A DNA stretch of 64,000 nucleotides from Panicum virgatum (taxonomy: Eukaryota > Streptophyta > Magnoliopsida > Poales > Poaceae): positions 21,649,033 through 21,713,032 of the forward strand of contig NC_053153.1 in the NCBI RefSeq assembly GCF_016808335.1, given 5' to 3'. Under the pieces are notes generated by a model that was given only the letters and a program-made list of their open reading frames with translations, had not been told where the DNA came from and did not search any database. How positions within the stretch are numbered: position 1 is the first letter of the stretch; every line of letters starts with the position of its first letter. Below, in pieces: positions 48,755 to 59,163 of the stretch. The translations under genes were made by a program, and so were the position numbers.

Positions 48755-50106
48755 TGTCGGTGTCCTGACCCGGCGGGCCGGACCCAGCTCGTGATGATGC
48801 TGTGTGTTCCTCGTCCTAAATATTGATGCAAGAGGCAATACAGTAACGCACGGGTTTATCCTGGTTCCGGCCGCGAGGCCGTACGTCCAGCAAAGGGGTG
48901 TGCGAGAGCACTGTACTATCTTGCACCGGGAGTGCCTGTAGTAGGGGGTACAAGCGAGGCGAGAGAGGGAGGGAAGCTCCCAAGTCTTCTGCTAGAGGAG
49001 GAGTTGATTGACGCGAGTGCCAATATCGGGGCTCAAAAGAGCGTATGTGCTCTGTGAGTAGTGCTGAGCATTGTGTTCTACCGAATGGGCCGACCCCCTT
49101 AAGGGAAAGCCCGCCTCCTCCTTTTATAGACACAAGGAGGGACGGTGTACATGCACAGGGGATCGTGGAGGTCATCGTCCTCTCCCTGAATTGCGGGGGT
49201 GCAGTGGTCTAGCACTGTGGGAAGTACACTGTGGGGTATGACGTCGGGCGTGGCAGTCGTCCTGGGCATCGTCCTTGGTCTTGCGGAGATCACGCCGGCG
49301 TCTTGGCGGCTCCAACGGGCGGCGTGGTCGTTGCTGTGGGGGTACCGTCCTCCAGGCGTGGCGGGGCGGCGTTCCGAGGGTCCTATAGGCCAGGGTTTTG
49401 TCCTGGTTAAGGCCGGAGCCGCTTCCGAGGGTCGTGCCCATGCCGTTTGAGGGCTCCGCGGAAGGGAAAGTATGAAGGAGGTATGGGGAGTTGGCAGTAT
49501 AGTAGCTGGAGCAGTGCCGAGCACGTCTTGCACTGCATCGCAGGTTCCCACAGTGTCACCACAACGTCCGGAATGGCGGAGCAGTGTCCGGAGTTGGCGG
49601 ACGAGACTCCGGTCACAGCCACTGTGGGGAATGGCGGCCTAACGCCGTCTGACCCGGGGATTGTGGAGGAGTGGTTGGCATTAATGCCTCCGTACGGCGG
49701 GCGGGTGAGCAGAAGGGCCATTTGTCCTTTCCATTGAGGGGTGGCTTCGAGCGAGGCGGAGACGTTCTGCTTTCTCGAGGGCAGGCTCGCTACCCTCGAG
49801 CGAGGCGGAGATGATCCGCCCCCCCCCAGGGTAGGCTCGCTACCCTCGAGCGAGGCGGAGGCGCGGTCGAGGGCTTCGGCGGGGAGCCCTCGAGCGAGGC
49901 GAAGATCACCCCGCGGGTCCGAGGGGGGTGCGGATGGGCCGTACTACGTAGGTGGGCTGCGTGTTGGGCTTCTTTGAGTCCTTTCCTTTCTTCCAGATTG
50001 GAAGGAAGCTGTAGGCCTTTGTGGGCCCGGTTGCCAAACACGTGTTTGCGTTTTTAGGGCAATTTTAGTCTCCTGATTAGGGTGCCCCTAATCATGGTAC
50101 CCAACA
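48755..50106 (-). repeat. Middle element 5' LTR (right copy)
   Basis: 1,352 bases, closely matching 28356-29725 with small indels. One such indel is the loss of a short duplicated segment, CACTGTACTAG, near 48,908. Confidence 0.92.
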
Positions 50107-51068
50107 ATCACTCTTTTATTTCCATCGGCCATCTTAACTTTATCTTCCTTTCAGGCACAGGAATCCCCGGACAACAGTCTATTCTCCTTCCAAATCGGAG
50201 CTACTTCTCAGGAAGAAGGAGAAGAAACAACATCGGCCGATTCAGCTATACTATCAGATGAAATCAAGGCCATACTCCAAGAATCCCTCCAATTTCTGAA
50301 TCAAGACATCGGCCACCTGATCAAGAATGCACAGCCGATCCGCGCCATCTTGGAAGAACTGGAGGATAAACTCCCAGAAGCAATCGAAAATGCACTAACT
50401 CCTGCAGCCTTCATCGAGAGTCACCGCGCACAATTCAACAAGGCTCAGAAACAACTCGCCGATCGTCGTCAGCAGGAAGAAATCATCAACTAGAGGGACG
50501 ACTTCAAAGCTTTAGCAGAATCAGCCATCGGCGAGATCAAATCCCTAAATGACACCCGAGCCAGCATTCTGATAAACAAGGCTGCATTGGAGGCTAAACG
50601 TGATCGTCTTCTGTAGGAACTCAGTCAAGTAAATCAAGCAATAGATACTATAGATCATGATCTCTCTCAGATTCCACCGGCCATCACTAGACTCGAGAAA
50701 GAAAAGAAGAAATATGCTCGCCAAGCATATCAACTCCACAAGAGTCTGCAGCCGATTTCTAGCTCATTAGTAGACAACAATCAAGTAATCGAAAACATTG
50801 ATCAAATCCGCTTGCGCGCGATAAAAGTAATCCGGGAAGCTCTAGGATTACTGTAAAATCATTCATGTACTGTAACCTCCAGAATTGCCAGACAACTTGA
50901 TCTTAATCTAGAAATTTGTCTTTATGATTTATTGCTCTAAGGGCGACTCATATCATGTCGGCCATGTTACAACCGATGCATCTGACTTGCAAATCGGCTT
51001 TTACATATTTTTTGCACTAAAGGCAATACTTCCTAGTATTGGCTATAACTTACAAAATCCGGCTGATA

Positions 51069-54000
51069 CTACAATCGGCCATATCCCTCATTGATCAAGA
51101 TTCTTCCGAAGAATCTCCTGACTTTTTCTGACGTAACTTCATAATCAGCCATCCGAAAAAAATCTTTCTCCCATGCTCGACCAGAATGATAATTCATCCG
51201 ATCATAACTCACTATATGGGCTTCAACCGATGCCACACTGAATGACGAATCGGCCGATACTATTTCAACAGTATCGTCAACCCACTGAATCAAACATTGA
51301 TGCATAGTAGATGGAATGCAACAATTGGCATGTATCCAATCCCGACCCAATAGCAAACTATATGAACCTTTGCCATTAATAACGAAGAAAGTAGTGGGAA
51401 GGGTCTTACTGCCAATTGTGAGATCGACGCATAATGCCCCCAAAGCAGGAGACACGACTCCTTCGAAATCCTTGAGCATCAAATCAGTCTTCGTCAGATC
51501 ATCTTGATTCTTCCCAAGCTTGCGTAGCATAACATAGGACATTATATTCACAGCTGCACCTCCATCAACCAACATCTTCGTAACAAGCTTGCCATCAATG
51601 AATCCATTCAGGAACAGTGCCTTAAGATGCTGCCTCTTATCATCTTCTGGCTTCTCAAATGTTGCTGGCAATGGCTCCAAATTCAACTGTGCCATGGCTT
51701 CCTCTAATTCTGGTTCATGATCTTCGTCGCCTGGCGCCATAAACTCTTTCGGTATTATGAAAACCATATTAATCAGCGCAGCTGATGATCCAGAATCTTG
51801 ATCACTATCAGCCCTGGGCTTAGCACGCCAAACTTGTGACTTGATCCCTTTCTTGTTCAGAGTTTGTTCTTGTTCTTCCTCAATGATCTCCAGCTAGCGT
51901 AACCTCTGAACACGTCGCTTCTGAGACCCGGTCAAACCCCCTGGGCACCATTGAGATTGATCCGTGCGATTAGGCTCGCGTTCTGGATCTCTCCGCATTG
52001 GCTGATCATCTTGTACTCTGTCATCGGCCATCTGCTCTAGCCGATCGTGTGCAGGCACTCTTCTCCCAGCAGGATCACGTAGCATTGTCCTGCCCCCCAG
52101 TCGACCATGCACCGATATCCTTTTTCCTAGCCGATCATGCACAAGAGTGCGCTCACACCGATAGGGCTCATGACGTGACCTTTCATATGATCGGCTGCCT
52201 TGACCATTGCATTCGGGACAATCATATACTGATGGCAATGTCAATCCTTCTTCCCAGCAGTAGACAAAGAAAGGACACCTCCAATGATCTTGCTCGCATC
52301 GTTCCTCTTCTTCTCTACGTTGTCGTCTTTCACGATCACGCTGAAACTTGTTCAATAGCATCTGAGACGTGACATGTCTACGTGGTGTCGATGAACGCCC
52401 AACATCCTTCATCAGACCCTTTCCTTTGGCCTCATCGGCCGCTATCTGCGCCTTAGGATCAACAGCCCCAGATCTCTTGGCCGATGACGACGTCAGAATC
52501 TTGGCTTGAGGAGAACCCTCATCTCTGGCCACATCAACCATGTTTGTGGCAAAAGGATGCCCGTCGATCTTCATCATCTTCTTGGGAGCCTCAAATTTCA
52601 ATCTCCCTTGTTCGAAAGCCATCTGAATCTGTTGTCGGAAGACCTTGCACTCATTTGTGTCATGCGATGTGGTGTTGTGCCACTTGCAGTACTTCATATT
52701 CTTGAGCTCGTCCTCCGACGGAATCTTGTGATGTGGCTTTAACTTGATCAACCCTTCCGATAATAACAAGTCAAAGATCTTGTCGGCTTTGGTGATGTCA
52801 AATCCATACAACTCAGGCTCTTTTTTCCAAACAGACACGTCACCGGCTTCTTGCTGTTCTGTATCCACTCAGCCGATGCGACCGTTTATTGCTCCTTTTC
52901 AGACTCATCATTGGTAGAATATTCCACATAGTTGATCTTTTTTTGAAAAGGCTTCTTGGACTCGTAGGATCGAGTCTCTCATGTCATCCGACTCGCGATC
53001 TAGCTAATACTTTCAAACTCCTGTGATGCATATTTATCTTTAATGTGCGGCAAGAGTCCATTAAATACTGCATCGGCCAACTGCTGATCGGATAGAACCA
53101 AACTGTAACATCGGTTCTTGACATCTCTGAACCTTTGGATAAAAGCAGCAACTGATTCATCGTTTCTTTGTCTCAAGCCGGTCAAATCGGTCAACTTTAA
53201 CTCAGTAATCCCAGAGAAGAAGAACTAATGAAATTGTTTCTCTAGATCGGCCCAATATAATAAGGAGTTTGCCGGCAAAGTGGTGAACCAAGCAAAGGCC
53301 GATCCAGACAAAGACAAGGAGAACAAACGGACTCTGAGTGCATCATGGTTGCCCGCTTCTCCTAACTGTAGAAGGAACCTATTAACATGCTCCATCGTAG
53401 AAACTTCTCCCTGCCCTGAGAACTTTGTGAAGTCAAGCATCTTGTACTTGTGTGGGAGAGGAATCTGATTGTAAGCCGGAGGATAGGGAGTCTTGTACAT
53501 AACAGATTGTTGCTTCGGCCTTAAGCCAAACTGCTCCCTCATCACTTTAGCTATCTTCGTGCTCCAATCAACTTGTGTTTCAACATTTGGCGTCTGTTGG
53601 GGAGAAGCCACGCTCGCTGCGTTAGTCATCATTGCAAGTTGCTGAGCTACATGATTCATCGGCTGTTGAGCCGATTGCATCTGTTGTGCTTGCTGGGACA
53701 TCTGATTGGGTATCTACTGAGTCATCGTCGGCTGTGTAGCTGATGGATTAGCCGGTTGTTGACCAGTAATATCCATGTACGGCACATAGACATACCGTAT
53801 CTGTCCAGTTGCTAGATTATGGAATACCCAGTTGATTCCCCTCTGATGCGGAGATTGCGACAATAACACTTCTAAAGGAGACTGGGGTTGGAGCAGGATA
53901 GCAAGACGCTGCTGCGGGGTCATTGGCGATGGCGCCGATGCATTAGCTTGTTCCATCTGTTGTGGACTCCATGCGCCTTGTACATTCAGCTGTGTTGCCG

Positions 54001-54750
54001 ATGCATCCTGCTGTGCACCCATCGGCTGAACGGCCGATGGATCAGGCTGAGAGGCTATCGGCAGAGAAGCCGACGCATTAAACTACATCTTGGGTGGCGT
54101 AGAAAAGAAATCCGGATGCATACCATACCCAGTAGAAGGATTCCATCTTTTAGGAAATACGGACGCAGATCCATCTTGCACAGTTGTAGCAATCGGCGGC
54201 GTGGTTGAGTAGATAGTATCTGCTGTACCCGCCGATGCTGCAGTAGTCATCTGGGGTGGAATTTGACTGTTGCTTGTTCCTGCCTGACTATTTTGAGCCG
54301 ATAGGGCTGCTGACATAGACACCTCCAAGGGAGTATATTGCATTTGATCTGGTTGTATATAGCAAGGACTCATGCACCCTGGAAACGTACCTTCAGCAAA
54401 AGTCTTAACCACCGCATTATGCACTGTGTTGCCCCTAACTGTTGCACTCTTGATGAAGGTTTGTGCCACAGTTTGGCCAACTGCGTCTATCATCTTGCTT
54501 TCATGTTGAGCCTCTGTCAATGGCTGGAAAGATGGAAGATTAAACTTTTTGATCACCTCACCAGGTCTCTTGACGCTGTACGACTTGTGGCATTCATGTT
54601 TGAATTTCTCCACCAGCTCTTCATATTCCTTCTTTTGTTCTTCTTTGAGCTTATCTTCAGGAACAGGAATCTGGTTCTCTTCACTGAAAGCAAATTTATC
54701 AGTAATGTCCACCATGTTGAAGCTTTCGGTCCCATCAGGCGTGACAAAAG
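51069..54750 (-). pseudogene. Outer element gag-protease (many in-frame TAG stops)
   Basis: The reading frame begins at the right LTR boundary and runs to 51,069. It has a glutamine-rich head (MSQQAQQMQSAQQPMNH), the gag core (KYKMLDFTKFSGQGEVSTM, RFRDVKNRCYSL, LADAVFNGLLPHIKDKY), a KYCKWHNTTSHDTNECKVFR zinc-like motif, and a basic DRERRQRREEEERCEQ stretch. Next is an aspartic protease (LVDGGAAVNIMSYVMLRKLG ... SYSLLLGRDWIHANC) in which the active site reads DGGA. Stops are TAG at 54,083, 53,714, 53,225, 53,000 and 51,894, plus a TGA and TAA near 52,980-52,890 and a frameshift near 52,870. Reading continues in phase across each TAG. No polymerase follows. Confidence 0.82.
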
Positions 54751-54753
54751 ATG

Positions 54754-55888
54754 TGTTGATGCAAAAATCAATACACTGGAATCCGAGGGCAAGTGTTCGC
54801 CGAGTCACGGAAAGTCAAACAAGCGTGCCAGTCAATTTGACCCGAAATTGATAAGGGAGAAAACAAAGTCAAATTCAAGAGCGTATCGGCTGGGATTCCG
54901 AATATCTCTCAGATGGGCGTATCGGCAAGTTTTGCCGATACTATAGACGACAAAAGGATATTGAATGCAAGCGCGTGGTAAAAGAGCGCATCGGCAGGAT
55001 CAGCCGATGCACTAAATGACAAAACCGGCTTTGAACAGCCGATCGTGTATATATGACAAGATCTAAGCTACGAATGTGTAACTCAGATGATATGATGCTA
55101 AAAACAGATCTAAACCGGCTCTTGAGATAACAAAAGTGTTACTCCAAAACCTAAAGCCAATCTAGTATGTTTTTAGATGTGATAATGGCCAAAAAGCTTA
55201 GGAAAACCTACAAATCTAGCCGATATCGATAATTGTTGAATAAATCTAGACGAGACGACAGCGATGCGCCCGAAAGTCAAAGTCTAGATAAACTCGATAA
55301 CTTTTGAATAGATTTGAACGAAGCCACAGCGAAGCGCCCGGTATCTAAAGCTCAAATATACTCGGTAAAACGAAAACTCACCAGCAAATCAAGTCGCTCG
55401 AATGTGAGGCGTCCTTGATCAACTTGAAAGAACTCGTCGAAAAAAGAAGAGAAAAGGCGAAGTCACCGAAAAAGTGTAAAGGAATTGTAAAGTTGTGTTG
55501 TATTGAATGTGTATCAAGTTTTTCCCGCCCCTTATAATTGATATATATAGTCTAGTGCTATCAAGTCCTAGCCGATTACGGCAAACATTACTTGACCCTA
55601 AAGAAAAGACTATCCAAAAGATAAACTACTTAAAATATTACAACCGAATCATCAAGATTTTCGTAGAGTCCGGATCCTCTTCTCTTTTCTTGACTTCATC
55701 GGCAACTCTCCATCGGCCGAGCACCAGAGCTAGCGGACCAGCATCTTCGCAGAATATTCTCCTGGCCCATCGGACGGACTTCCATCGGCCGATTCTAACC
55801 CTGTGTATCTTTTGGTTTCTTCCAAATCGGCCATCTTCCCTTCACAAGAATCAGCTTCCTTGACACGTGTCAAAAAACAGTGTCAACA
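54754..55888 (-). repeat. Outer element 5' LTR (right copy, full length)
   Basis: 1,135 bases. It retains the ~488-base central part lost from the left copy. It ends GTGTCAACA at 55,888, followed by the GTATG target duplication. Confidence 0.92.
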
Positions 55889-56520
55889 GTATGACTAGCA
55901 GCTACTCTGTGCAAAACAATGTGGCTAGAATTACACGTGGGTCCCACATCAAGAACCGGACCCTAGAAATAAAATCTCGCGTGCACACTATAAAATTTTA
56001 TCGACTTGACTGAAATTTATTGGAGATGACTCAGTATGACTAGGTGCTACTCTGTGCAAAGCAGCGTTGCTTGAATTACACGTAGGTCCCACATCAAGAG
56101 CCGGACCCGAAAAATAAAACCTCGTGTTCATATTATAAAATTTTATCGAAATTGACTAAAATTTGTTGGAGATGGCTCGGTATGACTAGCCGCTACTCTG
56201 TGCAAAACAGCGTGGCTAGAATTACACGTGGATCTCACGTTAAGAGCCAGACCCTAGAAATAAAACCTCGCGTTCACACTATAAAATTTTATCGAAATTA
56301 ACTGAAATTTGTTAGAGATGACTCGGTATGACTAGCAGCTACTTTGTGCAAAGCAGTGTGGCTAGAATTATACGTGGGTCCCACATCAAGAGCCGGACCC
56401 TAGAAATAAAACCTCGCGTTCACACTATAAAATTTTATCGAAATTGACTAAAATTTGTTGGAGATGACTTGGTATAACTGACAGCTACTCTGTGCAAAAC
56501 GGTGTGGCAAAATCTACACT
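55889..56520. repeat. Tandem repeat of about 146 bp, four copies plus a partial
   Basis: GTATGACTAG or a close variant recurs at 55,889, 56,034, 56,180, 56,326 and 56,471, a period of 145-146 bases. Each unit holds CTCTGTGCAAA, AATTACACGTG, CCGGACCCTAGAAATAAAA and ATAAAATTTTATCGA. The array continues left of the retrotransposon nest at 24,940-25,068, so the nest split it. Confidence 0.88.
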
Positions 56521-56553
56521 ATAATTTATTTTTTGGGAAATGAGTTCTTATTA

Positions 56554-56686
56554 GGGTCAGTTGGATCCATGCCACTACAATTTCACGATTTTTGATTTCA
56601 TGTTGAAATCGATGCCATTGAGTGGCATGATTTTCAACGTGAAACCCAATTTCACGGAGTTGTGGTGGCATGAATCGAATTTTCCC
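56554..56686. mobile_element. Mutator-type MITE, copy 1
   Basis: A 133-base element starts GGGTCAGTTGGATCCATGCC; its other end in reverse starts GGGAAAATTCGATTCATGCC. A perfect nine-base duplication, TTCTTATTA, flanks it (56545-56553 and 56687-56695). Nine-base duplications are the mark of Mutator-like transposases. It has no coding capacity. Confidence 0.88.
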
Positions 56687-56695
56687 TTCTTATTA

Positions 56696-57641
56696 GGTTG
56701 TAACCATTTGACTTATAGTTTATGGTAATGACTTCCATCTGGCCGGCCGTAATTTGGTTAAATCGTACGCACACTGCTCCCTCCCTCCTCTGTGTGTCGG
56801 GCAGGCAGCTACCCCAGGGGCGCCACCAAACCCTAATCGCTCCGGGTGGCCTCGATCCACTCCATCGGTCGGCTACCGGGGTCGGACGCAGCGGTGGTGG
56901 TTGCGCTCATGCTTGGGGTGCGGGTCCCGCGATAGGGGCTCGAGGAGGGCGCAGTGGGTCCGCCCCAGGCGGCGCGATGCGTGTGTGAAGGCGGGTGGCT
57001 AGCTGCTACGGCGTAGCAGGCGAGGCCGTGAATGCGAGAGGCGGGGCGCTGCGGGTGACGACTGCACACAAGTCAGGAAGGCGCTTTGGCTCATCAGCGT
57101 CGAGGTGAGCTGCAGCCTCAATCCGGTGAACGGAGTGCTCAGAGTTGGTGGATTTGGGACGGGGTGGTGCTATTCAACTTCGGTGTCTCCAACAGCGACA
57201 CGAGCGGCGTGGCAACAGTGATGGGGATCCGCATCGCGCCGCCGGAGGGGCAAGCCTACTTCCACCACCCCACGGTGTGGCTCTCCGACGATAGCATCAT
57301 CCTCGACTTCATCTGTGAGTAGTGCTTCGTTCCCTACCCCAATCCCTCCCACCCGTTCGTTCATCCCGTGATTCCCAGCAACTCCTGGATGAAGTCTTCC
57401 TCCTCCTCCCCCTCACTCCTGGATTGAGGCATGGATGGTGTTAAGGCAACTTATAATAATTCAATAGGCAAATTATCCATCTTAAGTTAGCATTTTTGTG
57501 TTCTCCTCTAATATTTTTGCTGTATTTGGATGATCACTTCTGCTCCTAGGATAAAGATTCTATAGGGAGACAAATCTAGATAGTGCAGCCTGGTTCCACA
57601 CACCTGATTTTACCTCTTAACTATGTTGTTAAACCTGTAGG
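56696..57641 (+). other. Unassigned GC-rich segment with a short ORF
   Basis: The DNA is GC-rich from about 56,770 to 57,320. A frame at 57,086-57,322 encodes 78 residues (MAHQRRGELQPQ ... DDSIILDFICE). Its last part (MGIRIAPPEGQAYFHHP) faintly recalls grass DUF1618-type proteins, but this is not enough to assign it. GTGAGTAG after DFI could be a splice donor. It may be a captured gene fragment next to the KH pseudogene. Confidence 0.35.
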
Positions 57642-58040
57642 CAAAATCCTGGTGATGATTCCTATGCTCCTGGTCCCGATGATAGTGTATATGGCTACCC
57701 CTACGCCTCTAGAAAAATTGGGAGTATCATTGGCCATGTTGGAGAGATTGCAAAGTAGTAGAGGACCGAGACTCAAACTAAGATTAGGATTGGCGAGAGT
57801 GTTCATGGCTGTGAAGAGCGAGTTATCACAATATTTAGCTCAAGCAGGGAAACTAATACTATTAATGATGGTGAAGATAAGGTTTGCCCTGCTCAGAATG
57901 CTCTCTTTAGAGTTCATGAGAGGCTTGCTTCTAATGAGGGTCCTGGGAATGAAGACAGTGAAGAAGGTGTACCTCAAGCCTCAAGTTACTCTTCGTTTGC
58001 TTGTGCCATTAGACCAGATTGGATGCATTATTCAGTAAAG
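57642..58040 (+). pseudogene. KH-domain RNA-binding protein fragment (HEN4/RCF3-like)
   Basis: One frame reads SRKIGSIIGHVGEIAK, then two adjacent TAG codons, then TETQTKIRIGESVHGCEERV, ITIFSSSRETNTINDGEDKV and CPAQNALFRVHERLASNEGP. This closely follows the first KH domain of plant multi-KH proteins, including the GxxG loop region (IIGHVGEI, normally IIGRGGEI). The match fades after about 57,980, and the start of a second KH domain (LLVPLDQIGCIIQ) appears only after a frame change. Two stops, a lost loop residue and a frame change mark it as a relic. It may be a partial retrocopy or transposon-captured exon. Confidence 0.75.
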
Positions 58041-59021
58041 GGCAGAAAGATTATTCAGTAAACTTACAACTCGAAGTAGTTACTAAAATAAGAAACCATG
58101 GTAGATATTTACGGTTAATGTTTTCTATGTACTCTGTAATGCAAATGAAGTCTTCTATTACCTAGGCATGCACAATATATTAAGTTCATCTATAATATCC
58201 TTTTTGTTCCTAGCATTAGCTGTTGTGTTCAAAATTTTTGGTCCATCAGCATAGCAGCTGTAGCTATTTTTTTACCTAGGCATGCATACACGGGTGTTCT
58301 ATTTTTTTCTAGAAATTATGGTTTTTTCTGTCAAGCAATTTTATAGCTACAGCTATAAAATCTAGTGATTTGTAGAGCTGATGCACCATACAACTTGGTA
58401 ATGCGTCATCCTGCTTATGTTAAAAGGAAAAAATTTGCTAGGAATGAATTTAGTTTTCTCTATTAAGTCTCTATTTATAACTATTTGGCGAAATTTCAAC
58501 ATGTGTTTAGTAATTACTAAAAATTACCAGGCAGCGTTATGAACTGATGGTTTTTAGGCCTTTTCCTCCAAAATATTTTTTTGGTTGATATCATTCCTTG
58601 CTTTTATCGCTGGCTTTTGATCCTTTCCAGCAATATACTATAATAACATTAGTAATATGAACATCTTTCTTTTGGCTCTCACCAATACATAGTTGATGTT
58701 CATATCATCTTTAGATATTTCCTCTTGTTTTTTTTTGAATTGAATGTTATGTTTATCTATTCTGAGTAAAAAATAATAATATAAAGTGATGCTAAATAGT
58801 AAGACATCCATCTCTTGCTATGTTCAGTTTTCTTTTCATGATGAGTATGCTGTGTTCAGAAGGTTGGGGGTACAGCTGCCACAAGTGCTATGTGAAGTGG
58901 ACGGTCTGGCTATCTAGTATTTTTTTCAGTTATTACTAATGTTATTATAGTATATAGCATTATTTGCAATTATAGTCTAGCACTCTAGCATATTTCTAAT
59001 TACAGATAAGCATTTTATTTA
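58041..59021. other. AT-rich intergenic DNA, no gene seen
   Basis: No recognisable coding sequence, RNA gene or complete element. Several AT-rich microsatellite-like stretches occur. Confidence 0.5.
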
Positions 59022-59154
59022 GGGTCAGTTGGATCCATGCCACTACAATTTCACGATTTTTGATTTCATGTTGAAATCGATGCCATTGAGTGGCATGATT
59101 TTCAACGTGAAACCCAATTTCACGGAGTTGTGGTGGCATGAATCGAATTTTCCC
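59022..59154. mobile_element. Mutator-type MITE, copy 2 (identical to copy 1)
   Basis: All 133 bases equal the copy at 56,554-56,686. Here the nine-base duplication is TTTTATTTA (59013-59021 and 59155-59163), proving an independent insertion. Confidence 0.88.
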
Positions 59155-59163
59155 TTTTATTTA

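Larger units (their letters stand above)
28356..50106 (-). mobile_element. Middle Ty3/gypsy element, internally deleted, with antisense gene
   Basis: LTRs at 28356-29725 and 48755-50106 read TGTCGGTGTCCTGACC at the left and GGTACCCAACA at the right, although the left copy ends GATA. ATCAC is duplicated at 28351-28355 and 50107-50111. After the right LTR, read on the minus strand, TTGGCGCGCCAGGTAGGGG (48735-48753) is a standard grass gypsy primer-binding site. A purine tract (plus-strand GTAGCCCCCGAG at 29,726) abuts the left LTR. Without the inner element it is about 11.1 kb. Coding content is a short gag-protease-integrase remnant at 47,895-48,681 and an antisense Transposase_28-like gene at 43,204-47,270. 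Confidence 0.93.
25999..50856 (+). pseudogene. Plant mobile domain (PMD) gene, antisense in the outer element
   Basis: PMD proteins (aminotransferase-like plant mobile domain) occur as host MAIL-type genes and as passengers of plant retrotransposons. Exons that fit are 25999-26025, 26100-27539, 27614-27820 and onward, about 27930-28005, 28086-28142, 28203-28318 and 50155-50856. Exon 2 encodes the domain body: SHFWSDAINAFMFNHGPMKPT, VVMLTGLNIYVADRPF, HTTFLNMCLEKFIFCG and NLGGPWWFIQLWLHMYMH. Later exons are acidic or basic linkers, and the final one is a coiled coil rich in Glu, Gln and Lys. The 21.8-kb middle element sits in the last intron. Breaks are TAA at 27,818, a frameshift in exon 28203-28318, and in-frame TAG at 50,491 and 50,614. 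The first 480 codons of exon 2 remain open. Confidence 0.8.
25069..55888 (-). mobile_element. Outer Ty3/gypsy-type element, non-autonomous, with antisense PMD gene
   Basis: LTRs at 25069-25715 and 54754-55888 begin TGTTGATGC and end GTGTCAACA on the plus strand. The five-base duplication GTATG (25064-25068 and 55889-55893) flanks the whole. Without the nested elements it is about 9.06 kb. A purine tract (plus-strand CATGCCCCCCCAG at 25,716) abuts the left LTR, so the sense strand is minus. The internal region has a gag-protease frame next to the right LTR and, in antisense, a spliced PMD gene next to the left LTR. Reverse transcriptase, RNase H and integrase are absent, so movement would need helper enzymes. 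No clear primer-binding site is recognised after the right LTR. Confidence 0.92.

Noticed and set aside
56722..57002. Overlapping short plus-strand frames as a host gene start
   Set aside because: No domain, no consistent exon and an overlapping second frame; probably composition.
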